Shown here piece after piece: positions 1-13,222 of a stretch of DNA of 15,628 nucleotides. Position numbers and translations under genes: made by a program. The stretch covers positions 1-15,628 of the forward strand of contig JBJHDM010000068.1 of NCBI GenBank assembly GCA_050486545.1, written 5' to 3'. The notes under the pieces were generated by a model. It was given only the letters and a program-made list of their open reading frames with translations. It did not search any database and was not told the DNA's origin. Within the stretch, counting starts at the first letter, position 1, and every line of letters starts with the position of its first letter. Source of the DNA: DAOMNN01 sp050486545 (lineage in GTDB: Bacteria; Pseudomonadota; Gammaproteobacteria; Burkholderiales; Rhodocyclaceae).

Positions 1-127
1 CGCCACCGAACTTCTTCGACAGAATCGTCGTGATCGCCGCCGTCAGCGTCGTCTTGCCATGGTCAACGTGGCCGATCGTACCGACGTTCACGTGCGGCTT
101 CGTCCGCTCAAACTTGCCTTTAGCCAT
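1..127 (-). CDS. tuf: Elongation factor Tu, N-terminal part (cut by the window edge)
   Basis: The first 42 codons of EF-Tu, the GTPase that delivers aminoacyl-tRNA to the ribosomal A site in the cytoplasm. The translation starts MAKGKFERTKPHVNVGTIGH and contains the P-loop GHVDHGKTT (about residues 19-27). The ATG is at 127-125, preceded by a good Shine-Dalgarno (GAGGA, 7 nt spacer). The gene follows fusA after 29 nt, the usual place for tufA at the end of the str operon, so it is probably co-transcribed with rpsL-rpsG-fusA. The rest lies to the left of the window. A second tuf copy ends at the right edge of the window; the two visible pieces do not overlap, so their identity to each other cannot be judged here. 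Confidence 0.97.
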   Translation of the reverse strand, partial: MAKGKFERTKPHVNVGTIGHVDHGKTTLTAAITTILSKKFGG

Positions 128-156
128 TGCTCAATCCTCGCTTGATATCAGTGTGC

Positions 157-2253
<2,097 letters not shown>

Positions 2254-2310
2254 GATACTATCCTGCCTTCGTTGAATCGCGCCGAAGCACGATGTAGGGT
2301 TGCACTTGCC

Positions 2311-2346
2311 TCAGAAAAGAATCGAGCCCTTGTCAGGGCCCGATTC
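2311..2346 (-). terminator. Intrinsic terminator-like hairpin between rpsG and fusA
   Basis: Read on the minus strand, 2346-2335 and 2330-2319 form a 12-bp stem (one G-U pair) closed by the tetraloop GACA, followed directly by UUUUCUG. GC-rich stem plus U-run is the standard form of a rho-independent terminator. It lies inside the expected rpsL-rpsG-fusA-tuf operon, so it is more likely a partial terminator or mRNA-stabilising element than a complete end. Confidence 0.65.
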
Positions 2347-2378
2347 ACTACCGCTTGCGAAGATCAGAAGCGGTAGTG
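2346..2378 (-). promoter_or_regulatory. Perfect 11-bp inverted repeat spanning the rpsG stop codon
   Basis: CACTACCGCTT (minus strand, 2378-2368) pairs perfectly with AAGCGGTAGTG (2356-2346) around an 11-nt loop. The first arm is the end of the rpsG reading frame and the stop codon TGA (2366-2364) lies in the loop. The second arm ends on the base where the downstream terminator-like stem begins, giving two back-to-back hairpins. A role in 3'-end protection, or in coupling translation of S7 to fusA expression, is inference. Confidence 0.6.
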
Positions 2379-2834
2379 CGAGAATGCCTTGTTTGCCTCG
2401 GCCATCCGATGCACTTCCTCGCGCTTCTTCATCGCGGAGCCACGACCCTCGGCAGCCTCGAGCAGCTCGCCGGCCAGACGCTGGGCCATCGACTTCTCGG
2501 CACGCTTGCGGGCGGCTTCGCGCAGCCAGCGCATCGACAGCGCCATGCGGCGCGACGGACGCACTTCCACCGGAACCTGGTAGTTCGCCCCACCGACGCG
2601 ACGACTCTTCACCTCGACGACCGGCTTGACGTTTCCGACCGCAGCCGAGAAGACCTCCAGCGGATCCTTGCCGGCCTTGCCCGAAATGTGCTCGAAGGCA
2701 CCATAGACGATGCGCTCGGCAACGGACTTCTTGCCCGACTGCATGATCACGTTGATGAACTTCGATACATCCTGGGACCCGAACTTGGGATCCGGCAGAA
2801 TTTCACGCTTGGGAACTTCACGACGACGCGGCAT
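2364..2834 (-). CDS. rpsG: Small ribosomal subunit protein S7
   Basis: S7, 156 residues, the typical length for a short-form bacterial S7. It is a primary 16S rRNA binding protein that nucleates assembly of the 30S head and sits near the decoding centre and exit site. The sequence opens MPRRREVPKREILPDPKFGS and holds the conserved SRRVGGANYQVPVEV (about 77-91) and RR-rich MRWLREAARKR segments. The ATG at 2834-2832 has AAGAGG upstream. It follows rpsL after only 33 nt. In E. coli S7 represses its own operon by binding a longer rpsL-rpsG spacer; the spacer here is too short to hold that structure unchanged. The stop codon is inside the loop of a perfect inverted repeat. Confidence 0.98.
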   Translation of the reverse strand: MPRRREVPKREILPDPKFGSQDVSKFINVIMQSGKKSVAERIVYGAFEHISGKAGKDPLEVFSAAVGNVKPVVEVKSRRVGGANYQVPVEVRPSRRMALSMRWLREAARKRAEKSMAQRLAGELLEAAEGRGSAMKKREEVHRMAEANKAFSHYRF

Positions 2835-2867
2835 GACAACCTCTTGCTGATCTCTGGATTCGTGGAA

Positions 2868-3245
2868 TTAGGCTTGCTTCGGACGCTTCGCGCCGTACTT
2901 CGAGCGCGACTGCTTCCGATCCTTGACGCCCTGCAGGTCGAGAGAGCCACGAACGATGTGGTAACGAACACCCGGAAGATCCTTCACACGGCCACCGCGA
3001 ATCAGCACCACCGAGTGCTCCTGCAGGTTATGACCCTCGCCACCGATGTAGGAAATGACCTCGAAGCCATTCGTCAGACGAACCTTGGCGACCTTCCGCA
3101 ACGCGGAGTTCGGCTTCTTCGGCGTCGTCGTGTAGACGCGCGTGCAAACCCCGCGCTTCTGCGGACACGCCTCAAGCGCCGGAACCTTGTTCTTGGCGAC
3201 AACTTTCTCCCGCGGCTTGCGGACTAGCTGATTGATTGTTGGCAT
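2868..3245 (-). CDS. rpsL: Small ribosomal subunit protein S12
   Basis: S12, 125 residues, placed at the decoding centre of the 30S subunit and needed for accurate codon reading. The two streptomycin-linked loops are clear: TTTPKKPNSALRKVAKVRLTNG with Lys43 and GGRVKDLPGVRYH with Lys88 (Met counted as 1). Both lysines are wild type, so no classical S12 streptomycin-resistance change is seen. Asp89 is the residue that RimO methylthiolates in many bacteria. The ATG (3245-3243) is preceded by GGAAG with a 10-nt spacer. The gene is the first of the str operon and lies 143 nt after rpoC, behind its own promoter and two hairpins. Confidence 0.98.
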   Translation of the reverse strand: MPTINQLVRKPREKVVAKNKVPALEACPQKRGVCTRVYTTTPKKPNSALRKVAKVRLTNGFEVISYIGGEGHNLQEHSVVLIRGGRVKDLPGVRYHIVRGSLDLQGVKDRKQSRSKYGAKRPKQA

Positions 3246-3260
3246 AGCTTGAGCACTTCC

Positions 3261-3295
3261 AAATAATCCGAGGCAGCCCCCACGGGCCGCCTCGG
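3261..3295 (-). terminator. Terminator or attenuator-like hairpin just before rpsL
   Basis: On the minus strand, CCGAGGCGGCCC (3295-3284) pairs over 12 bp with GGGCTGCCTCGG (3279-3268), with one G-U pair and loop GTGG, followed by ATTATTT (3267-3261). The U-rich tail runs straight into the rpsL Shine-Dalgarno GGAAG. It may end rpoBC transcripts, attenuate the str transcript, or hold the rpsL initiation region open; the sequence alone does not separate these. Confidence 0.6.
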
Positions 3296-3304
3296 CGGTT
3301 TATT

Positions 3305-3330
3305 CCGGGCCTTGTCGACCGCAAGGCCGG
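3305..3330 (-). promoter_or_regulatory. Second hairpin in the rpsL leader
   Basis: GGCCTTG (3308-3314) and CAAGGCC (3322-3328) form a perfect 7-bp stem with a 7-nt loop, extended by two more pairs past a one-base bulge at 3307. It has no U-run after it. It lies upstream of the terminator-like hairpin in the predicted str leader. No regulatory ligand is recognised. Confidence 0.45.
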
Positions 3331-3362
3331 CTACGATTGGCCAGCCTGCATAAAGAGGCCGG

Positions 3363-3388
3363 ATTTTACGCTGATAACCGAAACGACG

Positions 3389-3392
<4 letters not shown>
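3363..3392 (-). promoter_or_regulatory. Sigma70-like promoter for the str operon, overlapping the rpoC stop
   Basis: On the minus strand the -35 box is TTGACG (3392-3387, 5 of 6 consensus) and the -10 box is TAAAAT (3368-3363, 5 of 6), separated by 18 nt. The TGA inside the -35 box is the stop codon of rpoC. Initiation is expected near 3356, giving an rpsL leader of about 110 nt. This is the best promoter-like sequence I found in the window. Confidence 0.65.
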
Positions 3393-7618
<4,226 letters not shown>

Positions 7619-7631
7619 GGGTTCACTCCAT

Positions 7632-7660
7632 CCGGGTAGGCGTTGGGGGCTCTCACCCGG
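7632..7660 (-). promoter_or_regulatory. Hairpin in the rpoB-rpoC gap
   Basis: CCGGGT and ACCCGG (7660-7655 with 7637-7632 on the minus strand) can form a 6-bp stem with a 17-nt loop. It starts one base after the rpoB stop codon, and its end is close to the rpoC Shine-Dalgarno. There is no U-run, so it is not a terminator. Any effect on beta to beta' ratio is speculative. Confidence 0.35.
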
Positions 7661-7661
7661 T

Positions 7662-10600
7662 TCAATAGCTTTCCAAATCGATGTCGATGGCCAGCGAACG
7701 GATTTCCTTCACCAGCACGTTGAAGGATTCGGGCATGCCCGCATCGATCTTGTGCTCGCCCTTGACGATGTTCTCGTAGACCTTGGTCCGCCCGGTGACA
7801 TCGTCCGACTTGACGGTGAGCATTTCCTGCAGCGTATACGCGGCGCCATAGGCTTCCAGCGCCCACACCTCCATCTCGCCGAAGCGCTGGCCACCGAACT
7901 GCGCCTTGCCGCCGAGCGGCTGCTGGGTCACCAGCGAGTACGGGCCCGTGGAACGTGCGTGCATCTTGTCGTCGACCAGGTGATGCAGCTTCAGCACATG
8001 CTTGAAGCCGACCGTGACCTTGCGGTCGAACGCGTCACCGGTCCTGCCGTCGTACAGCGTCACCTGCCCGCTGGTATCGAGTCCGGCCAGTTCGAACATC
8101 GCCTCGATCTCGGACTCCTTCGCACCATCGAACACCGGCGTGGCGAACGGAACGCCCTTGGTCAGGTTGGTCGCCAGCTCGAGGACTTCGTCGTCGGCCA
8201 GCGAGGCGATGTCCTCGCCCTTTCCGCTGCGGTTGTAGATCTCGTCCAGCAGGGCCCGGACCTCGGTCGCCGCGGCATTGGCACGCAGCATTGCGTCGAT
8301 CTTCTGGCCCAGCGCCTTGGCGGCGCGGCCAAGATGCGTCTCGAGGATCTGGCCGATGTTCATCCGCGAAGGCACGCCCAACGGATTGAGTGCGATATCG
8401 ACCGGCGTACCGTCCGCCATGTAGGGCATGTCCTCGACCGGCACGATACGCGAGACGACCCCCTTGTTGCCGTGACGTCCGGCCATCTTGTCACCCGGCT
8501 GCAGACGACGCTTGACCGCGAGGTGGACCTTGACCATCTTCTGAACGCCCGGGGGCAGTTCATCGCCCTGGGTGAGTTTCTTCTTCTTGACCTCGAACGC
8601 CAGTTCGAAATCCTTGCGGGTCTTTTCCAGGCCTTCGCGGATCGCTTCGAGCTGGGCGGCCAGCTCTTCGTCGGCCATGCGGATATCGAACCAGTGATAC
8701 GGGTCGAGCGCGTCGAGATAGGCTTCGGTGACCGCCGTGCCCTTGGCGAGCTTCTTCGGCCCGCCATTGACCTTCTGCCCGACGATCAGGCGGCGCATCC
8801 GGGCAAAGGCATCCCGCTCGACGATCCGCATCTGGTCGGCCAGATCGGTCTTGAAGCTGCGCAGCATGTCGTCGATGATCGACTGCGCGCGCTTGTCCCG
8901 CTCGATCCCCTCGCGCGTGAAGACCTGCACATCGATGACCGTCCCGACCATGCCGGACGGCACGCGCAGCGAGGTGTCTTTCACGTCGGACGCCTTCTCG
9001 CCGAAGATCGCCCGCAGCAGCTTCTCTTCCGGCGTCAGCTGGGTCTCGCCCTTCGGCGTGACCTTGCCCACGAGCACGTCGCCCGCTTCGACCTCGGCGC
9101 CGATGTAGACGATCCCGGATTCATCCAGGCGCGACATCTGCGCCTCACCCAGCGATGCGATGTCACGGGTGATTTCTTCGGGTCCGAGCTTGGTGTCGCG
9201 CGCGACCACCGTCAGCTCCTCGATATGGATCGAGGTGAAGCGGTCGTCGGCCACCACGCGTTCCGAGATCAGGATCGAATCCTCGAAGTTGTAGCCGTTC
9301 CACGGCATGAACGCGACCAGCATGTTCTGTCCCAACGCCAGCTCGCCCAGATCGGTCGATGCGCCGTCGGCGATCACGTCGCCTTTGGCGATGACGTCGC
9401 CGACCTTCACCACCGGCCGCTGGTTGATGTTGGTGTTCTGGTTCGAACGCGTGTACTTGATCATGTTGTAGATGTCGACGCCGACCTCGCCCGCAAGGGT
9501 TTCGTCGTCGTTGACCCGCACCACGATCCGGTTCGCATCGACATAATCGACCACGCCGCCGCGAAGGGCCTGAACCGCCGTTCCGGAATCGACCGCAACG
9601 GTGCGCTCGATTCCGGTGCCGACCAGGGGCTTTTCCGGCCGCAGGCAGGGCACTGCCTGGCGCTGCATGTTCGCGCCCATCAGTGCGCGGTTCGCGTCGT
9701 CGTGCTCGAGGAACGGAATCAGCGAAGCGGCCACGGACACGATCTGCCCCGGCGCCACGTCCATGTACTGGATCTGGTCAGTGGTCGAAAGCGTGAACTC
9801 GCCCTTGTGCCGGCAGGAAACCAGATCACCGATGAGGCGGCCGTCATCGCCGATCTCGGCGTTGGCCTGGGCGATCACGTGATGACCTTCCTCGATCGCG
9901 GAGAGGTATTCGATCTGGTCGGTGACCTTTCCGTCGACGACCTTGCGGTACGGCGTCTCGAGGAAGCCGTAGCGATTGGTCCGCGCATAGACGGCCAGCG
10001 AGTTGATCAGGCCGATGTTCGGCCCTTCCGGGGTCTCGATCGGGCACACCCGGCCGTAGTGCGTCGGATGCACGTCGCGAACCTCGAAGCCGGCGCGCTC
10101 GCGCGTCAAGCCCCCCGGGCCGAGTGCCGAAACCCGGCGCTTGTGCGTGATCTCGGACAGCGGGTTGGTCTGATCCATGAACTGCGACAACTGGCTCGAA
10201 CCGAAGAATTCCTTGATCGCAGCAGAAATCGGCTTCGCGTTGATCAGGTCATGCGGCATCAGGTTGTCCGACTCGGCCTGGCTCAGGCGCTCCTTGACCG
10301 CCCGTTCGACCCGAACGAGACCGGCGCGGAACTGGTTCTCGGCCAGTTCACCGACCGAGCGCACGCGGCGGTTGCCGAGATGGTCGATGTCGTCGATCTC
10401 TCCGCGACCGTTGCGCAATTCCACGAGCACGCTGATGACTGCGAGGATGTCCTCGTTGGACAGCGTGCCAGGTCCCTCTTCCGTACGGGGGCCGGCGGCC
10501 TCGTAGAAACGCTTGATCCAGCCCGGCGCGCGCTCGTCGATCGTCTCCGGATAGGCGCGACGATTGAACTTCATACGACCGACCGAAGACAGGTCGTAGC

Positions 10601-11795
10601 GATCTTCGGAGTAGAACAGCCCCTGGAACAGCGCCTCGACGGCATCCTCGGTGGGCGGCTCGCCCGGACGCATCATGCGGTAGATCGCGACGCGCGCAGC
10701 CCACTGGTCGGCGGTCTCGTCGATGCGCAAGGTCTGCGAAATGTAGGCGCCACGGTCCAGATCATTCACATACAGCGTCTGGATTTCGGAAATGCCGCTC
10801 TCGCGCATTTTGCCCAGCAATTCTTCGGTGATCTCGTCGTTCGCGCGGGCGATGAGTTCGCCCGTTTCCGCATCGACCAGATTCTTTGCGATGACACGGC
10901 CCAGCAGGAATTCCTCGGGCACGCTGATCGTCTTGATGCCGGCCTGATCGAGTTCCCGGATGTGCTTGGCCGTGATCCGCTTGTCGCGCGCGACGATGAC
11001 CTTGCCGTCGCTGCCACAGATGTCGAAACGCGCCACTTCGCCGCGCAGCCGATCCGGAACGACCTCGAACTCGACCCCCTCGGCGCCGAGACGGAAGGTA
11101 TCGAAGTCATGGAAGGCCTCGAGGATCTCCTCGGGCCCCATGCCGATCGCACGCATCAGGATCGTGGCCGGCATCTTGCGGCGACGGTCGACACGGAAGA
11201 ACAGGCAGTCCTTCGGGTCGAACTCGAAGTCGAGCCACGAGCCACGGTAGGGGATCACGCGCGCCGAGAACAGCAGCTTGCCCGACGAATGCGTCTTGCC
11301 CCGGTCGTGGTCGAAGAACACGCCCGGGGAACGGTGGAGCTGGGAAACGATGACCCGCTCGGTCCCGTTGATGACGAAGGATCCGGTGGTGGTCATGAGC
11401 GGGATTTCGCCCATGTACACTTCCTGCTCCTTCACTTCCTTGATCGTCTCCTTCGGCGCATCGCGATCGAGGATGACGAGACGGACCCGTGCACGCAGCG
11501 GCGCCGCGAAGGTCAGGCCACGCTGCTGGCACTCCTTCACGTCGAACGCCGGCTCCCCGAGCATGTACTGAACGAACTCGAGGCGCGCATTGCCGCTGTG
11601 GCTCACGATCGGGAAGATCGACGTGAACGCCGCCTGCAGTCCTTCATTGGCACGCTGTTCGGCAGGCAGGTCGGCCTGCAGGAAGGACACGAACGAGTCG
11701 ATCTGCGTGGCAAGCAGGAAGGGGACGTCCCGCACGACCGTTCGCTTCGCGAAACTTTTGCGGATACGTTTCTTTTCGGTATAAGAGTACGCCAT
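7662..11795 (-). CDS. rpoB: DNA-directed RNA polymerase subunit beta
   Basis: Beta subunit, 1377 residues (E. coli has 1342). It starts MAYSYTEKKRIRKSF and ends with the conserved ESFNVLVKEIRSL segment. The rifampicin region GSSQLSQFMDQTNPLSEITH is at about 532-551, followed by KRRVSALGPGGL. Residues equivalent to E. coli Asp516, His526 and Ser531 are Asp541, His551 and Ser556, all wild type, so drug sensitivity is predicted at these sites. Thr543 replaces E. coli Asn518. Residues about 413-444 hold roughly 20 more residues than E. coli at the same place. The ATG (11795-11793) has GGAG upstream. The gene follows rplL after 162 nt containing an attenuator-like hairpin. The 1427-codon opposite-strand ORF is a shadow. 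Confidence 0.99.
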   Translation of the reverse strand: MAYSYTEKKRIRKSFAKRTVVRDVPFLLATQIDSFVSFLQADLPAEQRANEGLQAAFTSIFPIVSHSGNARLEFVQYMLGEPAFDVKECQQRGLTFAAPLRARVRLVILDRDAPKETIKEVKEQEVYMGEIPLMTTTGSFVINGTERVIVSQLHRSPGVFFDHDRGKTHSSGKLLFSARVIPYRGSWLDFEFDPKDCLFFRVDRRRKMPATILMRAIGMGPEEILEAFHDFDTFRLGAEGVEFEVVPDRLRGEVARFDICGSDGKVIVARDKRITAKHIRELDQAGIKTISVPEEFLLGRVIAKNLVDAETGELIARANDEITEELLGKMRESGISEIQTLYVNDLDRGAYISQTLRIDETADQWAARVAIYRMMRPGEPPTEDAVEALFQGLFYSEDRYDLSSVGRMKFNRRAYPETIDERAPGWIKRFYEAAGPRTEEGPGTLSNEDILAVISVLVELRNGRGEIDDIDHLGNRRVRSVGELAENQFRAGLVRVERAVKERLSQAESDNLMPHDLINAKPISAAIKEFFGSSQLSQFMDQTNPLSEITHKRRVSALGPGGLTRERAGFEVRDVHPTHYGRVCPIETPEGPNIGLINSLAVYARTNRYGFLETPYRKVVDGKVTDQIEYLSAIEEGHHVIAQANAEIGDDGRLIGDLVSCRHKGEFTLSTTDQIQYMDVAPGQIVSVAASLIPFLEHDDANRALMGANMQRQAVPCLRPEKPLVGTGIERTVAVDSGTAVQALRGGVVDYVDANRIVVRVNDDETLAGEVGVDIYNMIKYTRSNQNTNINQRPVVKVGDVIAKGDVIADGASTDLGELALGQNMLVAFMPWNGYNFEDSILISERVVADDRFTSIHIEELTVVARDTKLGPEEITRDIASLGEAQMSRLDESGIVYIGAEVEAGDVLVGKVTPKGETQLTPEEKLLRAIFGEKASDVKDTSLRVPSGMVGTVIDVQVFTREGIERDKRAQSIIDDMLRSFKTDLADQMRIVERDAFARMRRLIVGQKVNGGPKKLAKGTAVTEAYLDALDPYHWFDIRMADEELAAQLEAIREGLEKTRKDFELAFEVKKKKLTQGDELPPGVQKMVKVHLAVKRRLQPGDKMAGRHGNKGVVSRIVPVEDMPYMADGTPVDIALNPLGVPSRMNIGQILETHLGRAAKALGQKIDAMLRANAAATEVRALLDEIYNRSGKGEDIASLADDEVLELATNLTKGVPFATPVFDGAKESEIEAMFELAGLDTSGQVTLYDGRTGDAFDRKVTVGFKHVLKLHHLVDDKMHARSTGPYSLVTQQPLGGKAQFGGQRFGEMEVWALEAYGAAYTLQEMLTVKSDDVTGRTKVYENIVKGEHKIDAGMPESFNVLVKEIRSLAIDIDLESY

Positions 11796-11904
11796 GGGTG
11801 CTCCGGGTAGAGGTCAGACGTCGGAAAGACAGGACAAAACGCACCATCGGCAAGAACCGCAACAAGACATGGTACGCTTTGTTATGCCTTCCGGTTGTTA
11901 CAAA

Positions 11905-11940
11905 GCACGAAAGGGCTGGCGCCCGGAAGGCGGCCAGCCC
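11905..11940 (-). terminator. Attenuator-like hairpin between rplL and rpoB
   Basis: GGGCTGGC (11940-11933, minus strand) pairs perfectly with GCCAGCCC (11920-11913), with a 12-nt loop that can pair further inside. TTTCGTGC follows, a short and imperfect U-run. It begins 18 nt after the rplL stop. E. coli has a partial terminator at the same place that lowers rpoBC expression relative to the ribosomal genes; the same role here is inferred from position and shape. The remaining roughly 110 nt before rpoB shows no convincing promoter. Confidence 0.6.
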
Positions 11941-11957
11941 TGCAGCAAATCGAGGCC

Positions 11958-12341
11958 TTACTTGATCTCGACCTTGGCGCCGGCTTCTTCGAGTTGCTTC
12001 TTGAGCGCTTCAGCATCCGCCTTCGAAACACCTTCCTTGACGGCCTTCGGTGCGCCGTCGACCAGATCCTTGGCTTCCTTGAGGCCCAGGCCGGTAGCGG
12101 CACGAACCACCTTGATCGCCTCGACCTTCTTCTCGCCAGCCGCGACGAGGATCACGTCGAATTCGGTCTTCTCTTCGGCGGCAGCGGCCTCACCACCACC
12201 CGCGGCAGCCGGGGCGGCCACGGCGACAGCGGCAGCGGCGGAAACGCCGAACTTCTCTTCCATGTCCTTGATGAGCTCGGACAGCTCAAGCACGGTCATG
12301 TTGCCGATTGCTTCCAGAATATCGTTTTTGGACAGAGCCAT
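11958..12341 (-). CDS. rplL: Large ribosomal subunit protein L7/L12 (bL12)
   Basis: bL12, 127 residues, the multicopy stalk protein that recruits translation factors and stimulates their GTPase activity. Three parts are visible: an N-terminal dimerisation domain (about 1-33) that binds L10, an Ala-rich flexible hinge (about 34-58, with AAAAVAVAAPAAAGGG) and the factor-binding C-terminal domain (from about 59) with ATGLGLKEAKDLVD. The ATG (12341-12339) is preceded by a strong AGGAG with 7-nt spacing, which fits the need for several L12 copies per L10. It follows rplJ after 53 nt and precedes rpoB after 162 nt. Confidence 0.98.
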   Translation of the reverse strand: MALSKNDILEAIGNMTVLELSELIKDMEEKFGVSAAAAVAVAAPAAAGGGEAAAAEEKTEFDVILVAAGEKKVEAIKVVRAATGLGLKEAKDLVDGAPKAVKEGVSKADAEALKKQLEEAGAKVEIK

Positions 12342-12364
12342 TTGTTACTCCTGAATCATTGAAA

Positions 12365-12382
12365 TGCCCGCGGTTCCGGGCA
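12365..12382 (-). promoter_or_regulatory. Small hairpin in the rplJ-rplL gap
   Basis: TGCCCG (12382-12377, minus strand) pairs with CGGGCA (12370-12365) around a 6-nt loop, followed by TTTC. The stem is short and the U-run weak, so a terminator is unlikely. It lies shortly upstream of the rplL Shine-Dalgarno and could influence RNA stability or initiation. This is inference. Confidence 0.35.
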
Positions 12383-12394
12383 CGGTCACGGAAA

Positions 12395-12925
12395 TTACGC
12401 AGTCTCTCTGGAGTCGCGCAGGGCGGCCACGGTGCGCACAAACTTGCCCGGAACTTCGTTGAGCGTTTGGACGAACTTGGTGACGGGGGCCTGCATCGTC
12501 CCCAACAGCTTGGCAAGCAGCTCTTCGCGGCTCGGCATCGATGCCAGCGCCTTGACGCCCGCGGCGTCCATGACGTAACCCGGCATCGCGCCGCCCTTGA
12601 CGATCAGCTTGTCGTTGGTCTTGGCAAAGTCCTGCAGCACTTTGGCGGGCGCCACCGGATCTGCGGAAATCCCGTAGATCAGCGGACCGACCATCTGCGA
12701 AGCCAAGCCTTCGAACGGCGTACCGGCAACGGCACGTCGAACAAGCGTGTTCTTCAGGACGCGCAGATACACACCGGACTCGCGCGCCTTCGCACGCAAA
12801 GCGGTGACCTGCCCGACTTCGAGACCACGGTACTCAGCGACAACCACGACCTGGGCATCCGCCAGTTGGGCGGACACTTCGGCAACGACTGCCTTCTTGT
12901 CATCAAGATTGAGACCCAAGGTCAT
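12395..12925 (-). CDS. rplJ: Large ribosomal subunit protein L10 (uL10)
   Basis: L10, up to 176 residues, the base of the ribosomal stalk; its C-terminal helix holds the L12 dimers and its N-terminal domain binds 23S rRNA beside L11. Conserved stretches include VVVAEYRGLEVGQVTALRAK, VYLRVLKNTLVRRAV, MVGPLIYGIS and ALASMPSREELLAKLLGTMQ. The start is uncertain. The ATG at 12925-12923 lies directly after AGAGGGAG, leaving almost no spacer, and an in-frame TAG stands three codons upstream. A TTG two codons later (12919-12917) would have GGAG with a 6-nt spacer and give MGLNLDDKKAVVAE, the N-terminus I recall for related L10 proteins. L10, alone or with L12, is a translational repressor of its own operon in E. 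coli. Confidence 0.96.
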   Translation of the reverse strand: MTLGLNLDDKKAVVAEVSAQLADAQVVVVAEYRGLEVGQVTALRAKARESGVYLRVLKNTLVRRAVAGTPFEGLASQMVGPLIYGISADPVAPAKVLQDFAKTNDKLIVKGGAMPGYVMDAAGVKALASMPSREELLAKLLGTMQAPVTKFVQTLNEVPGKFVRTVAALRDSRETA

Positions 12926-13167
12926 CTCCCTCTAGTGAAACGTCCCTCGCCGCACCGGATGATGCAGCCAGGAACAACCACGGCGACCGTCTTCAGGAGT
13001 TGGAACCACACGGCGCATACGCCATGAAACACCGGAATCCTGCTTCGGGTAACGCCATCTGCGTTGGGCCGGGAACGGAGCGGACTCCATCGCCCTCATT
13101 AAGGTTGCACCTCGTGGCCGCTCGAAAACTCGACCACCCGACACTTCCCCCAACGGTCTTTGACAAC

Positions 13168-13191
13168 CTGCCACCCCTCGCGGGGCGACAG
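13168..13191 (-). promoter_or_regulatory. 10-bp hairpin with GCGA tetraloop
   Basis: CTGTCGCCCC (13191-13182, minus strand) pairs with GGGGTGGCAG (13177-13168), including two G-U pairs, and is capped by GCGA, a GNRA-type loop. GTTGTC follows, which is not a U-run. The form suggests a stable RNA element in the 5' half of the rplJ leader or the 3' end of the rplKA message. Confidence 0.5.
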
Positions 13192-13203
13192 CCCAAAGTC
13201 TTC

Positions 13204-13222
13204 GGGCGGCACGAGGCCGCCC
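13204..13222 (-). terminator. Possible weak terminator or 3' hairpin after rplA
   Basis: GGGCGGC (13222-13216, minus strand) and GCCGCCC (13210-13204) form a perfect 7-bp stem with loop CTCGT, 14 nt after the rplA stop. The following sequence GAAGACTTT has only a weak U content, so termination would be partial at best. It may instead protect the rplKA message end. Confidence 0.4.

Noticed and set aside
13096..13170. TTGTCA and CTTAAT as possible promoter boxes for rplJ
   Set aside because: Neither can be paired with a second box at 16-18 nt that matches consensus in more than two or three positions.
12932..13174. An 80-codon minus-strand frame inside the rplJ leader
   Set aside because: No recognisable sequence, no good ribosome binding site noted, and the region folds into several hairpins, so a leader RNA is the better explanation. 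A short leader peptide cannot be fully excluded.
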